A stretch of DNA of 64,000 nt from Paenibacillus daejeonensis DSM 15491 (GTDB lineage: Bacteria; Bacillota; Bacilli; Paenibacillales; Paenibacillaceae): positions 496,001 to 560,000 of the forward strand of contig NZ_KB899660.1 in the NCBI RefSeq assembly GCF_000378385.1, in the 5' to 3' direction. How positions within the stretch are numbered: position 1 is the stretch's first letter; each line of letters starts with the position of its first letter. The position numbers and the translations under genes were made by a program. The notes under the pieces were generated by a model. That model searched no databases and was not told the origin of the DNA. It saw nothing but the letters and a program-made list of their open reading frames with translations. Of the stretch, positions 44,167 to 52,358 are shown piece by piece.

Positions 44167-44882
44167 GCCTTATCCGTTCCCTTCGTTCCCATATGAAGGG
44201 CAGCTACGCCGCCGGCAAACGAGTAGGCCTTCACCTGTTGCAAGCCGATCTCGCGATAAATCTCAGCCAGCCGTTCCCGGTCTGGAAAATGAACCAGCGA
44301 TTCAGGGAGCCACTTGTATTGTTCGTGCCGCTTGGCCACAAACTTGCCAATGAGCGGCATAATCTGTTGAAAATAAAGATAGTAGAAAAATTTGAATGGC
44401 TGCCAGCCCGGCTTGGACATCTCAAGGCATACGACTTGACCGCCTGGTTTGACGACCCGCTGCATTTCTTGAAGCACCTTCACAAGGTCAGGGACATTAC
44501 GAAGACCAAACCCGATCGTCGCATAATCGAAATGATTATCTGGAAAAGGCAGGTCCATCGCATTGCCCTGGACGAGCGAAATCTGGTCCGCAAGACCGAG
44601 CTTGGCCACTTTGCCCTTCCCGACATCTAGCATCGCTTGGCTGAAATCCAATCCTACGATTCCACCCTTCTTGCTCGTATGTGCAATATCAATGGTCCAA
44701 TCGCACGTTCCACAGCATAGATCAATTGCCGTATCGCCTGGTTTCATAGCCATCTTGCGCATCGTGAATTTCCGCCAGGCTTTATGTCTGCCAAAGCTGA
44801 TTAGATCATTCATCATATCGTATTTGGGCGCAATACTCTCAAACACCGAGTGCACATGCTGCTCCTTGGCCTGTGGGTCCAT
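44163..44882 (-). CDS. menG: Demethylmenaquinone methyltransferase
   Basis: About 239 aa SAM methyltransferase of the UbiE/MenG family: YDMMNDLISFGRHKAWR, the SAM motif DLCCGTCDW and IGFGLRNVPD. Final methylation of menaquinone. ATG at 44882 with GAGGTG at six bases; a GTG at 44891 overlapping the hepS stop is an alternative. Flanked by hepS as in Bacillus. Confidence 0.94.
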   Translation of the reverse strand: MDPQAKEQHVHSVFESIAPKYDMMNDLISFGRHKAWRKFTMRKMAMKPGDTAIDLCCGTCDWTIDIAHTSKKGGIVGLDFSQAMLDVGKGKVAKLGLADQISLVQGNAMDLPFPDNHFDYATIGFGLRNVPDLVKVLQEMQRVVKPGGQVVCLEMSKPGWQPFKFFYYLYFQQIMPLIGKFVAKRHEQYKWLPESLVHFPDRERLAEIYREIGLQQVKAYSFAGGVAALHMGTKGTDKA

Positions 44883-44887
44883 CTGTG

Positions 44888-45694
44888 TCACCTCGTCTCG
44901 TTGAATGCAGGAGCAAAAATATGAGGCGCGGACAGCAAAGCGTCCCCAATCCCCCGCACTTCGGCTGCCATACTGGCACCCAGCGTCTCCGCATAATCAT
45001 ACAATTGCGATACACTCTGCTTCAGCTCCTCCGTGAGCCGATCGTGAATATCCGCTCGTGAAGCCTGGGCTTCCTGCTGCAAGAGCCAATAGCCTAGGCT
45101 CCAGTGAAAGCCAGCTGGATCGTGCAACCTGTCCAGCTCGGCAGCCAGCAGCTCGGCACGGCTAACCGTCTCAGCAAGCAAGTGCCAGTTAGCCGCCAAT
45201 TCTTCATCCAGCAAGCTCGTGAACGCAAGCAGCAGCTCAGCTCGCTGCGCCACGCCGAAGTCGACATAGCGCTCACCGTCCAATTGCTCCTGCTGCATCT
45301 CCATATACTGATCCATCTTTAGCCGGTTAATCTCATAGGCAGCCGCGCTAAGCTTTTGTATTGCTGCCAATTCACCAGCTTGCGCAAGCAAATGATAAAA
45401 ACGCCCGCTAAAATAATCGCCGCCCAGCACCTTGAGCTGTCTGGCGCGCATATCCGCTTCGGAACCGATTGACCGGTCAGTGTCGATCCAGTCGTGCGTG
45501 TCGAGTCCTAGCTGAAGCAGTCCAGCAACCAGCGCGTACAATTCACTGTGCTTCGATGTAGCCGGTTGACTGGCAAGCGCAGCATAGAGCAAACGAGTCC
45601 TTGCCTCAGCAAATGCCGGTAGACCGGTATAACGGTGGATCATATCGTATGCGATATATTTTGTAGCCATCTCAGGTATTCTGTAGGGTTTCAT
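44888..45694 (-). CDS. hepS: Heptaprenyl diphosphate synthase small subunit
   Basis: 268 aa, largely helical, with LYALVAGLLQLGLDTHD and VLGGDYFSGRFYHLLA, segments typical of HepS component I, which has no catalytic Asp motif and regulates chain length. Position upstream of menG supports this. GGAGG precedes the ATG, and a promoter lies at 45747-45752. Confidence 0.87.
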   Translation of the reverse strand: MKPYRIPEMATKYIAYDMIHRYTGLPAFAEARTRLLYAALASQPATSKHSELYALVAGLLQLGLDTHDWIDTDRSIGSEADMRARQLKVLGGDYFSGRFYHLLAQAGELAAIQKLSAAAYEINRLKMDQYMEMQQEQLDGERYVDFGVAQRAELLLAFTSLLDEELAANWHLLAETVSRAELLAAELDRLHDPAGFHWSLGYWLLQQEAQASRADIHDRLTEELKQSVSQLYDYAETLGASMAAEVRGIGDALLSAPHIFAPAFNETR

Positions 45695-45746
45695 CGGTCA
45701 AGCCTCCGAACAGCTGTCATCCTCTTTTTGAACCAATATCTAAATT

Positions 45747-45755
45747 ATTATAGCA
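45747..45755 (-). promoter_or_regulatory. Extended -10 promoter of hepS-menG-ubiA operon
   Basis: TGCTATAAT, about 53 bp before hepS; no good -35. The stretch TGCTATAATAATT recurs in the promoter at 51878-51906. Confidence 0.55.
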
Positions 45756-45819
45756 CAATCCAAAATCAGAAGTATATCAAAAGTGTGTCCAGTCTGAAGC
45801 ACTTTGACCCGCCCCGCAT

Positions 45820-46395
45820 TTAATCCGGCCATGCTCCGAAGCGCCTGAACCAGCGTGGTGTGACGGTGATCCGAAAATGTTCTCTCCACTGCGGCTGCAA
45901 AATGTCGCTCGGCATCATTCTCTCCAGGTAACGGGCCAATTCACCATCTGACCTGCGGATGTCTGCAGCCATTAACAAACCGGGATGCTCCGTTGTCCTA
46001 ATAGCCTGGTCTTCATTGACACGAGTAGCAGAGTTTTCCTCGCCGACCGGTTCCAGAAAACGGACGAGCAGCCGGTCAATGTTTGACTTCTTGATAAAGG
46101 CCAACTGGAGCAGCATGAGTAAATCTCTGCTTAGTGCCTCCGGTTGCACGTGACGAGGAACCAGATAATCAACGGCTAGTTCGCCTTGGTTCCAGTTGAC
46201 TCGCCCGAGCTTGCTCTGCCAGGCCTCGCTATCCATTACATCCACAAGATTATATAACCCTAATCTCGTTGGGTCCTCTGGCTGGAAAACAGAAGCGTCT
46301 TGTCGCTGAACGGGACCCAGCGGCAGAAGCACAAGAAGAGAGGTGACAAGTACGGCCATAACAGACGAGAGCAGTAACTGCTTCCAGACCCGCAT
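45820..46395 (-). CDS. Membrane-anchored hypothetical protein
   Basis: About 191 aa. One N-terminal hydrophobic helix (LLLSSVMAVLVTSLLVLLPL, residues 7-26), then an extracytoplasmic part of mixed helix/strand with no recognised domain. It lies between mtrB and hepS. The ATG at 46395 has AGGGG seven bases before it; a longer in-frame start reaches 46440. Function unknown. Confidence 0.65.
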   Translation of the reverse strand: MRVWKQLLLSSVMAVLVTSLLVLLPLGPVQRQDASVFQPEDPTRLGLYNLVDVMDSEAWQSKLGRVNWNQGELAVDYLVPRHVQPEALSRDLLMLLQLAFIKKSNIDRLLVRFLEPVGEENSATRVNEDQAIRTTEHPGLLMAADIRRSDGELARYLERMMPSDILQPQWREHFRITVTPRWFRRFGAWPD

Positions 46396-46470
46396 GAGAG
46401 CGCCCCTTACACCGGATTTGGCGCTCGGCAAGGTGAACATTCAAGCCAAGCTCCATACTACAGTGTATAA

Positions 46471-46496
46471 CAAAAAAAGCAGGCTATGCCTGCTTA
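46471..46496 (-). terminator. mtrB terminator overlapping its stop codon
   Basis: AAGCAGGC and GCCTGCTT with a three-base loop and T tract on the minus strand. Confidence 0.85.
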
Positions 46497-46712
46497 ATCG
46501 GTGTCGACGGAACCGTATTTGGTCATAACCGTTGCTTTGCCCCGAATTTTGATCGCAGAGGTATGGTCCGTAAATTGGGCAATCAGAACTTCTCCCCGGT
46601 CCAGCTTCTCCGTGTGGTGAAATTTCGTATCCAGCCCGCGTGTCAAACCGATGACCTGTACGCCCTGCTCCTTGGCCTTCACTACAATATAATCGCCGTG
46701 TGTCGCGTCCAT
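46494..46712 (-). CDS. mtrB: Trp RNA-binding attenuation protein TRAP
   Basis: 72 aa. [37 protein letters not shown] match TRAP closely. The RNA-binding residues Lys36, Lys55 and Arg57 and tryptophan-pocket residues Thr24, Gln46, Thr48, Thr51 and Ser52 are conserved. It forms an 11-mer ring that binds GAG/UAG repeats, here at 36321-36391. The mtrA/folE gene that precedes it in B. subtilis is not adjacent; tRNA-Pro is instead. Confidence 0.97.
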   Translation of the reverse strand: MDATHGDYIVVKAKEQGVQVIGLTRGLDTKFHHTEKLDRGEVLIAQFTDHTSAIKIRGKATVMTKYGSVDTD

Positions 46713-46750
46713 TGACTGAGCCCTCCTCTGATCTGATAATCCGTTTTTTC

Positions 46751-46792
46751 AAAAAAACGGCCTTCCCACCGGGAACCGGACATTAGGAAGGC
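46751..46792 (-). terminator. Terminator after tRNA-Pro
   Basis: GCCTTCC and GGAAGGC stem, then a T tract. Confidence 0.8.
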
Positions 46793-46811
46793 AGTCTGCA
46801 AATTATGTAAC

Positions 46812-46888
46812 TGGTCGGAGTAACAGGATTTGAACCTGCGACCTCACCCACCCCAAGGGTGCGCGCTACCAGGCTGCGCCATACCCCG
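46812..46888 (-). tRNA. tRNA-Pro (GGG)
   Basis: Complete cloverleaf. The acceptor stem pairs CGGGGTA with TACTCCG, the anticodon stem is CACCC/GGGTG with loop TTGGGGT (anticodon GGG), and the T arm contains GGTTCAAATCC. The CCA end is encoded. Reads CCC and CCU. Confidence 0.96.
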
Positions 46889-47187
46889 AAGAAAATGCTT
46901 TTGATCACGAAGTGTCTCAGGATGCTGATTCGACGTTGAATCTTGAATGCAGTCGGAACTAAGAGGATGCTTACGAAGCCAGTTTCCTCCGGAAACTCTT
47001 AGGTGCTCACGTAGGCCCACCTACGCTCCGCTCCTCATTTCCTCCTGCCTCCAACCTTCTCGGTGCTGAAAAGCGTCCGAACGCTTTTGATCACGAAGTA
47101 ACGCTGAGTTGCCACTGTAAGTTGCAAAATCGAGTCTACCGAAATTCGTTTCAAAAGTCAATAGAAAGATTGCAAGCCCGGGAAGTT
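46889..47187. repeat. Structured gene-free region with 17-bp direct repeats
   Basis: GCTTTTGATCACGAAGT occurs at about 46898-46914 and again at 47083-47099. Between them are hairpins AGTTTCC/GGAAACT, CGTAGG/CCTACG and AAGCGT/ACGCTT. No gene. Likely a dispersed intergenic element related to those in Paenibacillus genomes. Confidence 0.45.
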
Positions 47188-47220
47188 AAAAAAACGTCCG
47201 AACAGGATCATTCGGACGTC
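47188..47220 (-). terminator. hup terminator
   Basis: ACGTCCGAA and TTCGGACGT stem, then seven T residues on the minus strand. Confidence 0.9.
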
Positions 47221-47232
47221 GCTGGGTCAGGA

Positions 47233-47508
47233 TTAGTTGGAAACCAGATCCTTCAGGGATTTACCTGGTTTGAACGCTGGCATTTTGCTTGCAGCGATCT
47301 CGATCTCTTCACCGGTTTGCGGGTTACGGCCTTTACGGGCGGAACGCTCACGTACCTCGAAGTTACCAAAGCCAACCAGTTGAACCTTGTCTCCGCTTTG
47401 CAGCGCATCAGAGATGGCATCAAAAACAGCATCTACCGCTTTTGTCGCATCCTTCTTGGAAAGTTCAGTTGTTTCAGCTACTTTAGCAATCAAGTCTGTT
47501 TTATTCAT
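47233..47508 (-). CDS. hup: HU-family DNA-binding protein
   Basis: 91 aa. [25 protein letters not shown] begins the helical body, and [24 protein letters not shown] contains the DNA-bending arms. The start at 47508 follows GGAGGTG; upstream in-frame sequence is not HU-like. Nucleoid protein, located as hbs in B. subtilis. Confidence 0.97.
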   Translation of the reverse strand: MNKTDLIAKVAETTELSKKDATKAVDAVFDAISDALQSGDKVQLVGFGNFEVRERSARKGRNPQTGEEIEIAASKMPAFKPGKSLKDLVSN

Positions 47509-47691
47509 GTGTTCACCTCCTCTGACGGCAACGTTGGTCGCTTCCAATATCATTCTGTTTAACCGAATCAATCGTTTTTATACCTTGATTCACAACAAAT
47601 TTATAGTAATACAGCCGTTTCGGAATTTCAAGTAGATTAAGAAGTTTTCACAGAAAAACCGCTAAACGCCCGATTTTACTGACATTTCTTA

Positions 47692-47735
47692 AGAAAAAAG
47701 GCGGTGTGTTCGCTATTTGCAGCGAACACACAGCC
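47692..47735 (-). terminator. spoIVA terminator
   Basis: An 11-bp perfect stem GTGTGTTCGCT/AGCGAACACAC, T-rich on both sides. Confidence 0.9.
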
Positions 47736-47746
47736 TTATTTTTTTA

Positions 47747-49225
47747 CTAGAGAATGATAGCGATCAGGCCACCAGAGCCCTCGTTGATGATCCGTCCGAG
47801 CGTCTCCTGCAGCTTGTATCGAGCATTGTCCGGCATCATGGCAATCTTGCCTTGAATGCCCTCTCGCACGATGGAATGAAGCGAGCGACCGAAGATATCA
47901 GACTCCCAGATTTTGATAGGATCGTTCTCGAAGTCCTGCATCAGATAGCGTACCAGCTCTTCACTTTGCTTCTCCGTGCCGATGATTGGTGCGAACTCCG
48001 ACTCCACATCAACCCGAATCATGTGAATCGAAGGTGCGGTTGCTTTGAGACGGACGCCGAAGCGTGAGCCCTGACGAATCAGCTCTGGGTCATCCAGTGC
48101 CATCTCTGCAAGCGTAGGTGCCGCGATGCCGTAGCCCGTCGTTTTGACCATCTCCAGTGCCTCTGCAAACCGATCGTACTCCCGCTTGGCGTGCGAGAAC
48201 TCTTGCATCAGCTGCAGGAGATGATCCTTGCCGCGAATTTCAACACCGACCACTTCCATCAGAATCTGGTCATAGAGCTCATCAGGAGCGTACAGATCAA
48301 TCTCTGCCACGCCTTGCCCCATATTCATACCGCTCAGACCAGCTCTTGCGATAAATTCATATTCCATAAACTGATCAACCACCCGGTCGACGTCGCGCAG
48401 GCGGCGAATATCCTTTACGGTATCCCGAACCGAATTCTCATAGTTGCTGCGAACCCAATGGTTCTCTTGCAGCACCATGACCCAGCTTGGCAGGTTGACA
48501 TTGACCTCATGCACCGGGAACTCATAGAGCACTTCCCGCAGTACCGACATCACTTCGTCTTCCCCCATCGTAGCGACGCTCATGGTCATGACGGGAATGT
48601 CATATTTGGTTTGCAGTTCATTCCGCAGTTGCAGTGCTTCCTCACCCTTCGGCTTCGTTGAATTGACAATCAGCACGAAGGGTTTGCCTACTTCCTTCAG
48701 TTCATTAATCACGCGCTCCTCGGCTTCAACGTACGAATTCCTGGAGATTTCAGCGATCGAGCCGTCCGTCGTAATGACAACGCCGAGCGTCGAATGCTCC
48801 TGGATCACCTTACGCGTTCCGATCTCCGCGGCTTCCTGGAATGGAATCGGCTCTTCGAACCATGGTGTAGAGATCATGCGCGGACCATTCTCGTCCTCAT
48901 ATCCTTTAGCGCCTTCTACAGCATAACCGACACAGTCGACTAACCGAACATTGACCTCGAGTCCTTCCGCTACATTGATTTGTACGGCTTGATTCGGGAC
49001 AAATTTGGGCTCTGTCGTCATGATCGTCTTGCCTGCTGCGCTCTGTGGAAGCTCATCGACAGCGCGGACGCGGTCAGATTCGCTCGTTATGTTCGGTAAT
49101 ACAACAGTCTCCATAAAACGTTTAATGAATGTCGATTTGCCTGTGCGGACCGCACCGACGACACCGAGGTAAATATCCCCACCAGTTCGCTCGGCAATGT
49201 CTTTGAAAATGTCCACTTTCTCCAC
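47747..49225 (-). CDS. spoIVA: Stage IV sporulation protein A (spore coat ATPase)
   Basis: 492 aa. The N-terminal P-loop GAVRTGKST (24-32) and DCVGYAVEGAKGY mark the ATPase that polymerises on the forespore and anchors the coat; the C-terminal GGLIAIIL end is typical. Starts with GTG after GGGAGGGG. A possible SigE promoter lies at 49382-49409. Confidence 0.98.
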   Translation of the reverse strand: MEKVDIFKDIAERTGGDIYLGVVGAVRTGKSTFIKRFMETVVLPNITSESDRVRAVDELPQSAAGKTIMTTEPKFVPNQAVQINVAEGLEVNVRLVDCVGYAVEGAKGYEDENGPRMISTPWFEEPIPFQEAAEIGTRKVIQEHSTLGVVITTDGSIAEISRNSYVEAEERVINELKEVGKPFVLIVNSTKPKGEEALQLRNELQTKYDIPVMTMSVATMGEDEVMSVLREVLYEFPVHEVNVNLPSWVMVLQENHWVRSNYENSVRDTVKDIRRLRDVDRVVDQFMEYEFIARAGLSGMNMGQGVAEIDLYAPDELYDQILMEVVGVEIRGKDHLLQLMQEFSHAKREYDRFAEALEMVKTTGYGIAAPTLAEMALDDPELIRQGSRFGVRLKATAPSIHMIRVDVESEFAPIIGTEKQSEELVRYLMQDFENDPIKIWESDIFGRSLHSIVREGIQGKIAMMPDNARYKLQETLGRIINEGSGGLIAIIL

Positions 49226-49556
49226 TGAATATCCCCTCCCAATGAAATTTCGGAGTACAAGGTGCTGCGACTTTGGCTACCTGTGTTGGTTGGTGACGAT
49301 AGTCGCCAGGGCTCGCCGCTCAGGTCACTTGCGGTGCATTGGCAAGCAACAGTAACTCGTACATCAATTTGGACTAGTAACATCATATGTGGCAGATCGT
49401 GTTTTATTCCGATTCCGTACAGGTTGTTTTCTTGAATCATTCGGAACCTTGGACAAGAACACGTTGCACCTTCCAAGAAAGGATATATGTATGTGGAGGA
49501 TCAGGTATGCCTAATACATCCCCACAAAGTGGAGCCTTTTCTTCGAAATAAAAAAA
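49226..49556. other. spoIVA upstream region, gene-free
   Basis: Apart from the candidate SigE promoter and a 14-codon plus-strand ORF with a good ribosome binding site (49507-49551, see findings), I see no gene. In-frame open sequence overlapping spoIVA on the same strand has no ribosome binding site and no domain. Confidence 0.45.
49382..49409 (-). promoter_or_regulatory. Candidate SigE promoter of spoIVA
   Basis: GAATAAA and CATATGAT, 13 bp apart, fit the mother-cell SigE pattern in most positions. Confidence 0.35.
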
Positions 49557-49581
49557 CCGGTGACGCCTTGGGCGTAACCGG
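49550..49581 (-). terminator. Terminator of the lipoprotein-ferredoxin unit
   Basis: CCGGTTACGCC/GGCGTCACCGG stem with T tract. Confidence 0.88.
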
Positions 49582-49589
49582 ATTAATTG

Positions 49590-50324
49590 TTAGGGCTGCA
49601 CATTCGCTGCCGCTTGCACTTCACCATCAACCATTTGATACACTGGCGCCTTCACCGGGACATAGTCTGACTGTTCGGCAAGCAACGCTCGCAAATCTTC
49701 CTCCGGCCCAGCATTCACGTCGCCCTCCCGGATCAATCTGGCAATATCCATCCCATAATCGGCATAAACTACGCCCTCTTCATCAATCATAGCCGTAATG
49801 TAGCTGCCCGAAAACACGCTCCGCAGCTGCGGCTCTTGTATCGTCAATTGACTGTAATCAATTCTGTAGAAGCCTGGATAGGCCTCTTCGCCAACCGGCA
49901 GCCCACCTCCACCTATCGTTCTATGCTCACTGATGGCTCGCTCAATTTCATTGATGCGTTGAAAAAGAACCAGATCCATGAGCTTCACAGCCGGCTCGGT
50001 GGTCTCGTTAATAATCATGAAGTAGTAGTTTCCACCTTTTTCGAACGAAAGCGATGGAATCTCTCCGATATACCCAAGCTCTTGCAGCCGCTTCATGTCG
50101 ATGCGGTATTTCTCATAGGTTGGCGTCTCGGCATCACTGTTAAGAATGGGCAGCAAGCCGGTGCGCTCCTGGTATTCCTCGATTACACTTTGCATGTTTC
50201 GTACAGCTTCACGGACACCGCCCTGATTTTGCGCCAGATTCTCCCGCGGATACATACAGCCGCTCAGTAATACGGTCATCAGCGCCATCAGCAATACCGT
50301 CCGCCAACTTGTCCTTGGTTTCAT
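49590..50324 (-). CDS. YphF-like lipoprotein
   Basis: About 244 aa. A lipoprotein signal ends in LLSGC, with the lipid cysteine at residue 23. The rest is extracytoplasmic, of mixed helix and strand, with no known enzymatic motif. The place between spoIVA and gpsA matches yphF in B. subtilis. GGAGTG precedes the ATG at 50324; a start at 50354 overlapping the ferredoxin stop is less likely. Confidence 0.75.
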   Translation of the reverse strand: MKPRTSWRTVLLMALMTVLLSGCMYPRENLAQNQGGVREAVRNMQSVIEEYQERTGLLPILNSDAETPTYEKYRIDMKRLQELGYIGEIPSLSFEKGGNYYFMIINETTEPAVKLMDLVLFQRINEIERAISEHRTIGGGGLPVGEEAYPGFYRIDYSQLTIQEPQLRSVFSGSYITAMIDEEGVVYADYGMDIARLIREGDVNAGPEEDLRALLAEQSDYVPVKAPVYQMVDGEVQAAANVQP

Positions 50325-50340
50325 CCTGTTCACTCCTTGC

Positions 50341-50697
50341 TTACCACAATTCATCCTCTTGCTGCGCCTCGGCCAGCCTTCGTCTGATGGCCGCTTTCAG
50401 CGGATCTTCCGGCACTTCGATTCTTGCATCACCTGCAACACGAGCCTGACACGACAATCGGATGCCTTCCGTCAGCTGTCCCGCAAGCTTGCGTCGTTCC
50501 AATTCAGCAGCTGGTGCCAATCCTTCTCCTGATGGGCTGCGATCCGTCACTTTGCACATGAGACAACCCGCCTTAAAGCCACAGCGCGAACGGATCGCAA
50601 TGCCCGCCCGTCTCGCTGCATCCATAACCGTTGTCCCTTTTGCAACCTCAATGGAACGATCATCAGGTAAAAATGTCACCGTTACCTTCATCTTCAC
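50341..50697 (-). CDS. 2Fe-2S ferredoxin
   Basis: 118 aa. Cysteines 39, 45, 48 and 83 (Cx5Cx2C...C) bind a 2Fe-2S cluster in an adrenodoxin/plant-like beta-grasp fold. The C-terminal about 30 residues are an extra charged tail. Overlaps the nucleotidyltransferase-like gene by 4 bp. Redox partner unknown. Confidence 0.88.
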   Translation of the reverse strand: MKMKVTVTFLPDDRSIEVAKGTTVMDAARRAGIAIRSRCGFKAGCLMCKVTDRSPSGEGLAPAAELERRKLAGQLTEGIRLSCQARVAGDARIEVPEDPLKAAIRRRLAEAQQEDELW

Positions 50698-51293
50698 TCA
50701 CCGTCCCTGTCTGCCTCTATCCAGGCCTCCATCTGCATCAGTAGGGCCGGAGATAGCTTATTACGCTGGGCAATCGTATTCAACAGCCTCACATGCTCAG
50801 AGTTGTCGGGGGCTGCCTGGATCGCTGCAGCAATTAACGACGTGCGATCCGAACGCTCACGGAGTGCATTGAACAGGAGTTCATGCACAAGCGGTACAAG
50901 TGCAATTGTCCTGCCCTCTACCTCCATGTGTGGAGCAGCAGGAAACAACAGCTCGCGAATCTCTGTCCGGTAGTTGCCAGCTGGCTGAGAAATGCAAAAT
51001 CCACCGACCAGTTCAACCTGTACGGTACCGATCCGGTAATGGCTAAGAACCGAATCATAGAGCGATGTCCGGCTTCGTTCAGGCTTGTCCGTAGCATACA
51101 AGGACAACACCTCGTGTATGCGGGCGGCATCCTGCTCGTCCGCATACAGATCAAGATCACTGGGCGGGCGCTCGAGTGCCAGGCCGCGCAGCAGCAGCCC
51201 GGCACTGCCGCCCACGACCCATGCCGCGTCGGCGGCTTCGGTAAGTCGGGCGATCTCAGCCAGGCTTTGGACTATACTTACTTCCGCACACAT
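50694..51293 (-). CDS. Nucleotidyltransferase-like protein
   Basis: About 199 aa. VVGGSAGLLLRG and the DLDLY metal motif resemble the MNT/AbiEii nucleotidyltransferase fold. The rest is a helical C-terminal domain. Substrate unknown: could modify a small molecule, protein or RNA. A paired antitoxin was not seen. ATG at 51293 is favoured over a GTG at 51305 next to the AAAGGA site. Confidence 0.62.
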   Translation of the reverse strand: MCAEVSIVQSLAEIARLTEAADAAWVVGGSAGLLLRGLALERPPSDLDLYADEQDAARIHEVLSLYATDKPERSRTSLYDSVLSHYRIGTVQVELVGGFCISQPAGNYRTEIRELLFPAAPHMEVEGRTIALVPLVHELLFNALRERSDRTSLIAAAIQAAPDNSEHVRLLNTIAQRNKLSPALLMQMEAWIEADRDGE

Positions 51294-51325
51294 GATGACG
51301 GACACATCCTTTTACAATAGGTCAT

Positions 51326-51622
51326 TCAAAAATAGGTTTTGTTTACCGCTCGAATGGTGCCAGCCCCCGGCTTCACAATGGCCTGGCAACCCAAGCGATA
51401 CCCTTCCTCCATCTCGTCTTCATCAAGCCTGTCCCATTCTGCATCTGTAATCTCCTCCAGATACTCCATTCCCTCCAGAACAAGACACCGGCAACGAGCA
51501 CAAGTGCCACGCGTACAGGAAAAGCCCCAGTCAACCTTATGCTTGAGTGCGAGATCGAGCAGGGACTGACCGCTAATGGGTTCAACCTCGGCCTGAATGG
51601 TGCGCCCTTTTAATTCGATCAT
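51326..51622 (-). CDS. 2Fe-2S ferredoxin (plant type)
   Basis: 98 aa. Cys36, 41, 44 and 79 (Cx4Cx2C...C) in SCTRGTCARC and GCQ. A short acidic stretch lies in between (DEDEMEEG). Second ferredoxin of this cluster, transcribed with DUF2768 upstream. Confidence 0.9.
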   Translation of the reverse strand: MIELKGRTIQAEVEPISGQSLLDLALKHKVDWGFSCTRGTCARCRCLVLEGMEYLEEITDAEWDRLDEDEMEEGYRLGCQAIVKPGAGTIRAVNKTYF

Positions 51623-51652
51623 GTTGACTCCCTCCCCTTCTAACGATTCTTA

Positions 51653-51841
51653 TTATATAATGGATATAAAACTGTAGATCATGCCTAATAACAAAAGGAC
51701 GAAAGCGACAATCGACAATACCAGTCGGACGACCCCTTTTGTCTTGGTTCGAGCTACCGTTATGAGCAAAGCTGCGAAAGCCATTAAGCCGATCCCGATA
51801 AAAGAAACCCACATTTTTGTCATTGGATCCATTGTTTCCAT
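51653..51841 (-). CDS. DUF2768 small membrane protein (YphE-like)
   Basis: 62 aa. Two membrane helices separated by a basic loop (ARTKTKG); MTKMWVSFIGIGLM matches the DUF2768/YphE family. Function unknown. Own promoter at 51878-51906. Confidence 0.82.
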   Translation of the reverse strand: METMDPMTKMWVSFIGIGLMAFAALLITVARTKTKGVVRLVLSIVAFVLLLLGMIYSFISII

Positions 51842-51877
51842 TGATTCACTTCTCCTGCCGTTGCTATAATCTCAATT

Positions 51878-51906
51878 ATTATAGCATCAGAACAAAAAAA
51901 GGACAA
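51878..51906 (-). promoter_or_regulatory. SigA promoter of DUF2768-ferredoxin genes
   Basis: TTGTCC (51901-51906), 17 bp, TATAAT with extended TG. The -35 is part of the upstream terminator stem. A 9-bp inverted repeat, TGCTATAAT/ATTATAGCA, spans 51862-51886. Confidence 0.75.
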
Positions 51907-51957
51907 AAGCTGAGCAGCCGACACACAGGAAATTGCGGCCGCCTGAAGCTTTTGTCC
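51894..51957 (-). terminator. Terminator of the spoVIF-family gene
   Basis: GGACAAAAGCT and AGCTTTTGTCC stem with a long loop and seven T residues. Confidence 0.85.
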
Positions 51958-51966
51958 ACGTACTTG

Positions 51967-52248
51967 TCACTTTTTCATCATCATTTTAACCAGAGATTCC
52001 ATATTATTCATGTTGCCGGTCTTTTTGACGACACCAACGATGTCATTGATCGTCTCTTCCGACACTGGAACCTTAGCCATAGCAGACACTTGCTTGATCA
52101 GCTTGCGCAGCTCGGCTTCGCTGTTCATTGTCTGCGGCGTTACACCGCTAGCCAGCTTGTTGACCGCTTGCTCCGTAATCGGCTTGCCGGTTTTTTTGCT
52201 CACAGCCTGCAAGACGTCCTTGGAGATGTTTTTGGGCAATTTGGCCAT
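51967..52248 (-). CDS. Stage VI sporulation protein F family
   Basis: 93 aa, helical. LPKNISKDVLQAVSKKTGKPITEQAVNKLASGVTPQT and the Met-rich C-terminus match the SpoVIF/YjcC family, a coat-assembly protein in the mother cell. Ribosome binding site GAGGA. Confidence 0.8.
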   Translation of the reverse strand: MAKLPKNISKDVLQAVSKKTGKPITEQAVNKLASGVTPQTMNSEAELRKLIKQVSAMAKVPVSEETINDIVGVVKKTGNMNNMESLVKMMMKK

Positions 52249-52358
52249 AATTCCTCCTCATCAAAAATACGGCATCCGGCAGAACAGTCGCCTCAGCGGC
52301 GGCCGCCTGCATCTGCTTCATCTTATGATGGGAGGACGGGAATGGTGTAGGCTGCTTC

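Noticed and set aside
49087-49476. 129-codon minus-strand frame overlapping the spoIVA start
   Set aside because: Overlaps spoIVA in another frame, no ribosome binding site, no recognisable domain.
50694-51293. AbiEii-type toxin of an abortive-infection pair
   Set aside because: Only the nucleotidyltransferase-like motif is shared; no antitoxin gene is adjacent and the neighbours are ferredoxins.
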